NCBI GenBank assembly: GCA_036898135.1 | Contig: CM072513.1 | Span: 38,505,937-38,569,936 of the forward strand | Length of the DNA: 64,000 nt | Reading direction: 5' to 3' | From: Oncomelania hupensis | Taxonomy: Eukaryota; Mollusca; Gastropoda; Littorinimorpha; Pomatiopsidae | Part shown: positions 13,101-21,300 of the stretch, piece after piece | How positions within the stretch are numbered: position 1 is the stretch's first letter | Layout: each line of letters opens with the position of its first letter | Position numbers and translations under genes: made by a program | Notes under the pieces: model-generated | The model's database searches: none | The model's input: only the letters and a program-made list of their open reading frames with translations | Told to the model about the DNA's origin: nothing

Positions 13101-13350
13101 TTTGCCAGCTAGTTTTAAGCAAATGTGTAATGATAATTGGGGTGAAAACATCAACCAACTCTTGCTTTAAACATGTAGACAAAATCTTATGAGTAAAATT
13201 TATTATAGCTTCTTGTTGTGTATACATACAACACGAATGTTGGCGCTGCGATGGATGGTTAATTCTGCATCCATGACATTTAGACAAAGCATATTCATCA
13301 ACTTTTTGACATATTTTATCAAAAAAAGTTTTGACAGCATCACTATCCAT
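13027..13350 (-). CDS. Small Cys/His (HPSQ-motif) Polinton protein
   Basis: The 107-codon frame starts at the ATG at 13350; I chose this start because upstream codons are Ile/Leu-rich AT sequence. Residues 25-40 hold C-x2-C-x3-H-x5-H-x-C around NHPSQRQH, a likely zinc-binding site. I have an impression of similar small proteins with an HPSQ core in other animal Polinton-like elements, but cannot check it. The last 20 or so residues (KKKRERER...) read through the (CT)n microsatellite, so the original C-terminus has probably been lost or extended. It lies next to the PC4-like gene and is transcribed in the same direction. Function unknown; DNA or RNA binding is a guess. Confidence 0.65.
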   Translation of the reverse strand: MDSDAVKTFFDKICQKVDEYALSKCHGCRINHPSQRQHSCCMYTQQEAIINFTHKILSTCLKQELVDVFTPIIITHLLKTSWQKKKRERERKRVSERGERRNRIDSK

Positions 13351-13436
13351 ATTGATAATGAAAGAAAATGTATTATACCAACCGCACACACTTAAATATA
13401 TACACAATATATACAATATACACAATATGAAAATGT

Positions 13437-13592
13437 CACTTTTTTCACATAAATCGAAAAATGTCACTTTTTTTGTTTAGTTGTATTCAGACAACTTTTG
13501 ATGAAAATGTCACTTTTTTAAAAAGTTGCAACAGCTTTTCACATAAATCGAAAAATGTCACTTTTGTTTAGTTGTATTCAGACAACTTTTGG
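13437..13592. repeat. Direct duplication at the 3' end of the PC4-like gene
   Basis: A block of about 55 bp (CACATAAATCGAAAAATGTCACTTTT followed by a segment containing GTTTAGTTGTATTCAGACAAC, shortened here) occurs at about 13447-13497 and again at about 13539-13591. The second copy contains the last codons and stop of the PC4-like gene; the first lies just downstream of it. Confidence 0.8.
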
Positions 13593-13999
13593 AACGGATA
13601 TTGGCTATCCAACGGCGATCTCTTGGATGTAGAGGGTGAATACATAGGCTTTTGAAGAGCAGAGTTCATTCGCTGATGCTGTTGATTATTAAGCACAGTG
13701 GAAGTTTTTGTTGTTTCTTTTTCATGAATTATATTTAAGAGTTCAGAGGTGTGAATCAACAATTCGTCGAAAGCAGCAGGCGTCAAAGTGATTCCCCGTC
13801 TAGTTGGATAAAGAGGTAAGTCTGAAGTTTTTTCTTCTTTTTCGTCTTGTTTTAAAGAGGATTCGGTTTTGAGTCCGGGCACAAAAGCACGGATATGAAT
13901 AAACACCTGTTCATTAAACGTAGTAACACAAGCAAAGAGACTATTTCCCAAAGGAAATAATTTTTCACCACTAACAGATCTTTGAATAGCTGAAGACAT
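13568..13999 (-). CDS. PC4-like (p15) ssDNA-binding protein
   Basis: 143 aa. Residues 11-45 (LFPLGNSLFACVTTFNEQVFIHIRAFVPG) and 64-82 (YPTRRGITLTPAAFDELL) match the two halves of the PC4 fold: a beta-sheet with a VxIRxF strand, then the conserved YPTKKGI-x-L helix. They are separated by an acidic/lysine linker at 46-62. PC4 proteins bind single-stranded DNA and act as transcription coactivators; a viral version could help protein-primed replication, which exposes single strands, or transcription. The C-terminal 50 residues are Ser/Gln-rich and unstructured. A TATA-like box (GTATAAAAAG, minus strand, about 14027-14036) is 30 nt upstream of the ATG. Domain call from pattern only. Confidence 0.72.
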   Translation of the reverse strand: MSSAIQRSVSGEKLFPLGNSLFACVTTFNEQVFIHIRAFVPGLKTESSLKQDEKEEKTSDLPLYPTRRGITLTPAAFDELLIHTSELLNIIHEKETTKTSTVLNNQQHQRMNSALQKPMYSPSTSKRSPLDSQYPFQKLSEYN

Positions 14000-14345
14000 G
14001 GTAGCAAAGTGAGTAACCAGTGGCTTTTTATACTGGAGGGTATGTCAGAGAGCCTTTTATATACAATGCTAGAGTCACTTCGCGGAGTCTACGAAAAAGC
14101 AAGTCTAAACACGTTTAAATCTATTGTCCATGATATTTTTCACAAGAAGCATTACATCAGCCAACATACCTCATACAAGTCTAAATACGTTTTATCAAGA
14201 AACATTATATCAGCCGAGGTCTGCATACCTCATACAAGTCTAAACACGTTTTATCAAGAAACATTATATCAGCCGAGGTCCGCATACAAACATGTCTAAA
14301 CATGCATCCACATTGTATCAGCCTGCATACCGTATACAAGTTTAA
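14000..14345 (-). promoter_or_regulatory. Promoter region of the PC4-like gene with tandem repeats
   Basis: Reading towards the gene there is a block (14069-14091) nearly identical to 23795-23817, a TATA-like TATATAAAAGG at about 14054-14064 and a second TATAAAAAG at about 14027. Further upstream, 14160-14345 is built of units of about 60 bp containing CATACAAGTCTAAACACG and AAACATTATATCAGCC. These could be binding sites for an element- or host-encoded factor. Confidence 0.55.
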
Positions 14346-14382
14346 ACATGATTTTAAAAAAAAAGATATATACACAAAAAAA

Positions 14383-14637
14383 TCAAGTTATTTTTTCAGC
14401 GGGTGTGATAGATGGGTTAGGTAAAATATATCCTAGACAAGAACCCAATAAGGCAATCCATAAATTGGTGTCTTTGTGACCCACAGTGAGATTATATATA
14501 GAAGTGATGACGACCATAAAAATGATCACCATTTGACATCCAAATACAATCTCACCCCTAGGTACTTCACGACCAAACAACTGCCACCATCGCAAATTGC
14601 GAGGAGTGACGCGCATGGTTACATCTTCTTGAGACAT
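14383..14637 (-). CDS. Small two-helix membrane protein of Polintons
   Basis: 84 aa from the ATG at 14637, preferred to earlier in-frame starts because the preceding residues look like leader sequence and the next codons MSQEDVTMRVTPRNLRWWQLFGREVPRGEI look like a genuine N-terminus. Residues 29-51 (IVFGCQMVIIFMVVITSIYNL) and 57-73 (TNLWIALLGSCLGYILP) are hydrophobic helices joined by a short polar loop. A small protein of this type next to the protease and capsid genes is, as I recall, usual in animal Polintons. It could be an inner-membrane or virion component; its role is not established. It lies about 85 bp downstream of the protease gene and is open and intact. Confidence 0.7.
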   Translation of the reverse strand: MSQEDVTMRVTPRNLRWWQLFGREVPRGEIVFGCQMVIIFMVVITSIYNLTVGHKDTNLWIALLGSCLGYILPNPSITPAEKIT

Positions 14638-14721
14638 AATTGTAAAAACATCCGATATGGATAGCCTACAACAATCAAATGAATACAGCACAAAATCAAA
14701 CGCATGCTTTATAAGATACAA

Positions 14722-15189
14722 TCAAATCGCAAACGGAAGCCTGGGAAAATAGTTTTGTACAATACTATATACAAGTGCATCATTAAAAGGAGTACAAAGA
14801 TGATGAATAATATCTTCAAACAAAACGCCTCTGCATCGTAACAGCAAATATACCACACAAAATTGTCCACAAACGAGCGTATCATCTTGTAAAACAATAT
14901 CATTATATGTAAATGTACTGGCATAAGTCTTTAAAAATTGTTGACATTCAGGAAAAGGGCTCAAACCATAAGAATCAAAATATTCTGCTGTATTGTGTTT
15001 GGGGTCTATATACATGGATACCCAATGAGAACCAGGAAGTAAAGACGGATCTAAATTAACCACAAAAGCACCAGATTTAGTCCATAAACACTTTTGTGTA
15101 ACAATTTGATCACGGGCATACACCCCTTTAAAGATATCACGTGTAAACATATCAAACGTCAATAGTTGATTAATCTGCAGTATATCCAT
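14722..15189 (-). CDS. PRO: Adenain-type cysteine protease (PRO)
   Basis: 155 aa, similar in size to the Polinton and adenovirus maturation protease (family C5 fold). GSHWVSMYID at 53-62 gives the His (His55), EYFDSYG at 69-75 gives the acidic residue (Asp72), and DDTLVCGQFCVVYL at 102-115 gives the nucleophile Cys (Cys111 is the best fit to the GxFC pattern). These enzymes cleave capsid precursors during virion maturation. The ATG overlaps the stop region of the capsid-like gene at 15189, so the two were probably expressed together. All catalytic positions are kept and there is no break, although its presumed capsid partner is broken. Confidence 0.9.
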   Translation of the reverse strand: MDILQINQLLTFDMFTRDIFKGVYARDQIVTQKCLWTKSGAFVVNLDPSLLPGSHWVSMYIDPKHNTAEYFDSYGLSPFPECQQFLKTYASTFTYNDIVLQDDTLVCGQFCVVYLLLRCRGVLFEDIIHHLCTPFNDALVYSIVQNYFPRLPFAI

Positions 15190-17684
15190 TACGTAGAAAA
15201 ATCGACCATAACATTACGATGCTTATCAATTTCTAGCAAGTTATGAAATTCAGCATGAGCCACGATATTGATAGTGTCTGCCAGTGCTTGAGCAAACTGA
15301 ATTTCCAATCTCATTGTACCGTGTTTTATGAGTTGGCTGTGTTCAGAGTCAGCAGCCTGATCAGGCGTCAGATCAAATACAAACAGCGTATACCCGTTGC
15401 CAAATTCATCATAGCTGATATCATTTGCTTCATCTTGCCATGCTTTCCCCAAACCTTGAAACATAGAGAGATAAGAACGAGCATAGCGCCTTCCATCAAA
15501 ATCAGGCTTTAGCGGCTTAGCCGGTATACTCCGGCCGCCCACATGTAAGCATATATAATTCATATGAAAGTGTTGAAAGTTAAAGGGGTTTAGCGCATAT
15601 CGACCATGAAAAGCGCCATTACTGATGAGCCCTATTATAATGCGGGTGGGCAATTGACTTGTATGTTTCCCTGGGGTATGGCAAATATTTTGGTAACACC
15701 TCTCTTTAGAGGATATTTGACATTTTCTTTTTGGAGCGTTTGAAGATGTGCCATCTGAATGTTTGGATTAATTTTAACTTTCCTCACAAAAAACTAACAT
15801 CTTGTAGATTAATTTTAAACCCAGCCGCTGCCCCGGCATGAAGACAAAATTGATCTGAGTTTCGGATGAGCCGTAGTTTTAAGCTAACACCATTCATAAG
15901 GAGTTTTTCTTGCTGACACACGTCTAGATGTAATCGGCCAATTAACTCTGTGGAGCGACTGGCGGCCATCGCTGTAGCACGTCTTTGTAAGCCATGATTG
16001 TTATTGGCTGCCGCATCCATGTGTCCCGAGGTGTCCTTGTCTCACATCGATAATTGAAGATGGGTTTGTTTAGCATCGCTACCGTGAGACAACAGTGTTT
16101 CTAAATAAGCTCGATAGGCGTAGGTGTTGCTGGATGATGTCACCTGTTGATCATTGAGCGATAGATCTATTTGACTCCATAACGAGTGTAGCAATAAATT
16201 TTTTTTGGACCCACAGCAGCATTATCAGCAATATTAGTGCCATCCCCATTAAGCACACGGAGTTTGACATAAAGATAAGAATTGCTGAGATCAATATAGT
16301 CTGAATCACCACCAGATACATAAAATTTGATGGGACCGACGTCAGTGATCGTGGATAGTGGTCTGTGTTCTATATCTTGAGATTTTATAATGGCTGTTTG
16401 AGTCGGTGGTAGTTGAAATTGTATTGTATTGTATATTATATTAACTAGCCCAGACACATGCGCATATATCAAAGTTGATGATAAAATTCAGATAATTATT
16501 GTGATCGACAAAATTTATAGACCACCGTGGATGCAAACAATGTAAAGCATTATAAAATATTATACAATTTAAGGCTGCATAAAAGTAAAAGGATGGGCCA
16601 AACTCGCTCGGCGCTGGCTAAGGGAGAGGACGCATCGCCGTCAGAGGCCACAAGGTCTTAGATACCAGTTCAGTGGGGCGCACTGCCCCAAACACAGAGA
16701 CAAATAAACAAATTTAAAATAAAACCACAAGATCCCATAAAAGTGATAAAATCAACACAGATAGCATGCAACATACTAGTTTAAAGATTTATCCTATAAT
16801 ATAACTAAAATCTTAATTCGAGTATAAAATTATAGGAGTAACCAGACAAGGTATAGCATATGTCACACGTTGTAGGATAATCTGTATAACATTAAAAGAT
16901 ATTAAATTATAAAACAAATTTAATCGGCTGCAATCAAAAATTAAAATGTTGAGAATTATCCATCAGTATATGCCCAAATAGCATCATGACCATAATCGGG
17001 TGTACTAAAGTGGCAGCAACATGGCTATCCAATAGGTAATGACCACCGGGCAAGAATCCATACAGCAGCATGGCTATATATGGGCTTACCACGGTGGGTC
17101 ATGGGATCATAAAACATCAAGTGAGAAGTTAAAATAAAAATAATGCATAAGACAGCACATAGCTAACTATATAAAATCCACCAGTATATGACCAACAGCA
17201 GCATACGGCTATGACTGGTCCCACTAAAGTGGCAGCAACATGGCTATCCAATAGGTAATGATCACCGGGCAAGAATCCATACAGCAGCATGGCTATACAT
17301 GGGCTTACCACGGTGGGTCATGGGGCCATAAAACATCAAGTGAGAAGTTAAAATAAAAATAATGCATAAAACAGCACATAGCTAGCTATATAAAATCCAC
17401 CAGTATATGACCAACAGCAGCATACGGCTATGACTGGTCCCACTAAAGTGGCAGCAACATGGCTATCCAATAGGTGGTGACCACCAAGTGTGTGAGCATA
17501 CAGCTCCAGGGCTATTTATGTTTGCAACGTGCTAGACCATAGGGGCCATAAACATCAGATGAGATATATAAAATAATTTAAAATAGCAACAAGGCTATCC
17601 CCCCAATCATCGAACAGAATAAAAAAATAAATCCAACTCTGATTTTAAACAAAGACACAAGTTTTGATGAATGAGTTTGCTCAT
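15189..17684 (-). pseudogene. Major-capsid-like gene (F54H12.2-like), broken
   Basis: Fragments in order on the minus strand: a possible N-terminus at 17684-17607 (KSELDLF), then 16472-16167 (PPTQT, GPIKFYVSGG, YIDLSNSYLYVKL), 16020-15784 (ELIGRLHLDV, LLMNGVSLKLRL), and the C-terminal domain 15653-15189 (NPFNFQHFHMN, GYTLFVFDLTPD, HNLLEIDKHRNVMVDFS). This pattern fits the animal family annotated as F54H12.2-like, which I believe is the Polinton double-jelly-roll major capsid protein. Breaks: an insertion of about 1.1 kb after the first fragment, a frame change at an A homopolymer near 16200, an in-frame TGA near 16043 at an expected Trp, and another frame change between 15784 and 15653. It cannot make a capsid in this state unless the breaks are assembly errors. 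Confidence 0.82.
16473..17606. repeat. Insertion in the capsid gene with 220-bp tandem repeats
   Basis: About 1.1 kb without coding signal separates two capsid fragments. From about 16960 to 17560 it has three tandem units of about 220 bp (phase points near 16962, 17178 and 17398) sharing blocks such as AAGTGGCAGCAACATGGCTAT and GGGCAAGAATCCATACAGCA. The rest (16480-16950) is AT-rich with a GC-richer patch at 16590-16680. No TSD or known transposon end was found. Confidence 0.75.
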
Positions 17685-18308
17685 GATTGTTGCGATCGGA
17701 TGTAGATCAAAAACATGAGTGCGCACACGATAGGTTTCAGGAGTTTGTTGTTTAAAATCTAAAAAGAGATATCCATACGCCTCTCGGGTTGCATCTTGAT
17801 AGGCCTCACATAAAAAATGATGTCGTTTAGGAAAAGTTTGCATAGCCAAGTGTAAAATTTGATCCGCAGATCGTGGATTTTTACCCAACCACAGATAATG
17901 TGCATTTAATGAAATCGTCCGATGATGTTTACTAGTATGAAATATATTTTGCACCATATAAGCCATACTTATATTTCCGTGATGACATTTTTTAATAAAA
18001 AATTCCGCCACACGCTGTTCCATCACAGGATTATCCATATGGTCATCGACCACCAATAAGGTTGCAATAGTCCAATCAAAGTCCACTCCATCTAAACTTT
18101 CGACAAAATCAATAGATACGGGACTTGTCTCTCGTAGCTGTCTAAACAAGTCTTGATATTGATGATAGACATACACCACTTTTTCAATAGGCGGTTGAAT
18201 GTGAGTTTTACAATGTTCAATCAATTGTACAATAAAAAATGTTTTACCACAGCCTGAAGGACCTGCGAGAAGGATCGAAAAAGGATGTTGTAAAAAACGC
18301 ACATCCAT
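17607..18308 (-). CDS. ATP: A32-type genome packaging ATPase
   Basis: 233 aa. GPSGCGKT at 16-23 is Walker A and LLVVDD at 84-89 is Walker B. QNIFHTSKHHRTISLNAHY at about 119-137 fits the sensor/arginine region of FtsK-HerA superfamily ATPases of the poxvirus A32 type, which pump genomes into capsids and are universal in Polintons. The start at 18308 is the first ATG and leaves a short N-terminus before Walker A, as usual. The gene starts inside the 3' end of the polymerase frame. The last 25 residues (from the ATG at 17684) resemble the N-terminus of the neighbouring capsid family (KSELDLF), so the ATPase frame seems fused to the displaced start of the capsid gene; the native ATPase probably ended near residue 208. 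Confidence 0.9.
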   Translation of the reverse strand: MDVRFLQHPFSILLAGPSGCGKTFFIVQLIEHCKTHIQPPIEKVVYVYHQYQDLFRQLRETSPVSIDFVESLDGVDFDWTIATLLVVDDHMDNPVMEQRVAEFFIKKCHHGNISMAYMVQNIFHTSKHHRTISLNAHYLWLGKNPRSADQILHLAMQTFPKRHHFLCEAYQDATREAYGYLFLDFKQQTPETYRVRTHVFDLHPIATIMSKLIHQNLCLCLKSELDLFFYSVR

Positions 18309-21300
18309 GATAAGTCACTCTATCAATTTCAAACAAAAAAAACAAAAAAAAGTTAGAGATCAAGTGGTATGGTAGAGACACCGTCTGACAGTATTTTCTT
18401 TTAGTGTAGAGATAAGATAAACCTCTTTTGGGTTGGATATAAGTTCGCATCACATTTTGTGAGTCAAGACGAAATCCACGATTAACCACATGATGCGGCG
18501 TTTGGGCCGTTAGCACGGTTTGAAAGTTATTTATAGTTAAAGGATTGCACCTTTTTTGTACGCCTTTACAAGACACCTTGGTGGTTGTATGCGTGCTACA
18601 TGCATAGCTTTTAGGTGCCAAAGAGATAATTTTATCGGCTTTGGCTTCCAGCTTCCATAAACCGGGCTCTCGGGTTTGGTGTCTATGTGCTGCAACACAG
18701 CACGGGGGTGGTGATGATGATAGTGGTGGTGATGGTTGTCCCGGCAGCAGCAGCGGCGGCGACGGCGACGGTGGCGTGTGGGTTGCAGCGAGCGGCAAAG
18801 AAGATAGGAGGCGGCCGACAGAGGGTCCGGCGGCAGGCGATAGAGATGGCGACGTTGATGATAAAGATGCTGATGATGAGGGCCCCGACAGTGGTCTCGA
18901 CGATGGTTCCGACGATGGTCCCGGCAGAGATGATGTCGATAGTGGAGGCGATGGTGGCGGTAGAGGTGATGGTGGTAGATTAGTGTTGTTTTTATGTATT
19001 TGGCAATATTGAGTAGGCAACCATTCGTCCCGATGTTTGTTGAAGTGATCCCTCCGATCGGGACGAATGACGTCTTCTAAAGTGTCCCCACTCAATGCCA
19101 AATACAACGAGTCAGTGTCGCAGGTGATCAGTTGATAGTCGCACCGCTCAATGTAAAAGTCGATAAAATGGTAATAAAATTGCAGAAGCTTGAGTTTTGC
19201 GTACCCGTACACAAATAATCCGATGTGTAGAGGTAGATTTTGGTGGATGGTGGTCAATCGGCACTCTACCTCGTAATAATCATTTTGCACGGGTACGCAT
19301 CTTTTAAATCGTGGATCGTGGATCGCTTTGGTGGCGCCCTTGGCATCCGTGATGAACGCCTTAGTGTGACGATCACGCCTCATTAAGGTTCGGCCATAGG
19401 AGCTGTTGCCCTAGATCAAACAAAAACAAAAACCAAACATGAGTTCCTCAAAATAAAATATAAAAAAACATGCGCGCACACACGCGCGCACACACGCGCG
19501 CACGCACTCGCGCACGCACACACACACAAACGCGCGTACGCACTCACGCCATTGGTGGTGCACGGGGTCCGTGTTTTGTTTCCAATGCATTTTATTGTAT
19601 TTTGGCGTGCAGTCTTTTCAAATTTGAGTGGGGCCAGTGATTCAAATTTGGCCGTGCATGCGCGTTTAGTCATTCACACATGCGCGCACACGTGCATGCG
19701 CATGATATTATCGTTGCACGGACATGATATCGTCGATGCACGGGTTGCGTGTTTTGTTTCCAATGCATTTTATTGTATTTTGACGTGCATTGTTTTAAAT
19801 TTGGGCGTGCAGTGATTTCAAATTTGCGTGTACAGAGTATTAAAAATGTCTGTTTAGTCATTCGCACATGCGCGCACACGTGCACGCACATGATTTTATC
19901 ATTGCACGGACATGATACCATCGATGCACGGGTTGTGTGTTTTGTTTCCAATGCATTTTATTATATTTTGACGTGCATTGTTTTAAATTTGGGCGTGCAT
20001 AGTATTAAAAATGCGTACACATGATAAAAAAAAAAGGACTCACCACGAGTTTGTACGCTGCTGCAATGATGGCCTTGTCATCATCCAAGTCTGCCTCTCG
20101 TCGGGCGCTGGTCACCTTGTCTGTAAATTTCTGGAAGCAGGGCTGTTGGTTGTATTGTATCACCTGATGGATTTTGGTGACTCGTAGCCCTTGTTGCAAA
20201 TACCACTGGAGTAGGGGGGTGATAAGCAATATTTTTTCTCCACGAAAACTGGAAATGAGGGAGCGTTGTGGTTGTTTTAAGAAGCCATGCGCCTCCGCAA
20301 ACGCCTTCATGTGAGGACCGATGTCATTTCGGCCGACGTTGGTGTTTTTGAAGATTGGTGGAAATTCTTCAAATCGAGGTTTGAGTTGATCTGGAACCTC
20401 AATATCAACTTCCACGAATCCAAACATGGCACCAGTCCTCACATGCTCCAAGATCTCCGTTTCGGTCATGCCCCCACTATAGAAGGCGGGTCCAGACTCA
20501 ACTCGAGGAGCCCAATGTGCCACTTCTTTCTTGTTTTTCTTTCTGTAATCTTGCCATTGGCACTCTCGCATGATGCGTAGATTGATGCCGATTTTTTGTA
20601 GATACGCATCTTTTTCTTGTGTGTCGTCGGCTCTCTTCTTTTTTAGGTCGGGGTCCAAATTTTGTGTTAGGCGGCAATCATGCCCATGCCAATAACAGCC
20701 GTGAAATTGAAATGCCGTGTTTGATTTCTGGTCCCAACCATCCACGGGAAGCTTTCTTCCTCCTAGCCTTTTTTCTACTCCCCTATTATATTGATGTTGG
20801 ATGTCTCTCTTTTCTTTAGCTGCTATATATTCTAACCATTCTAAACAAATCTTACTCTGTCGATTTTTCTTCCAATCTAAATAAAATCCCTCTTCTGCCT
20901 TTCTTCTCAAATAAAACCCTACCGGCATAGGTTCTGACATACATTTTAGATATAGGCTATTTGCGTCATATCCCTCAATGGTCTTGCAGAGTTTTGGAGA
21001 AACGATGTTGGGGTCCGCCGATCTGATGTAGGTGACATCTTTTTCATGGTATCTATGAAAAACAATGGCTGGACCACCACACACCGAATCCCGCATTGTA
21101 TAATACATATCTTTATCCTGCTCATCACAAAGCGCAAAAAAATTGTGGCAACTTGAGTGCAAAAATCGATCTGTTAGCCCTGGTAGTGTCACGCCGTCAT
21201 AGAACATGTCTAAACCCAAGTCTTGAAAAAAATGCGTCTGCTTTTCAATAGCTTCTAAAAATGGCACACAGTCCATGTTATTGTAATGTATCAGCCAATC

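Noticed and set aside
18641..19012. Plus-strand Gly/Asp-rich protein
   Set aside because: It is the reverse strand of the Pro/Ser low-complexity part of the polymerase exon.
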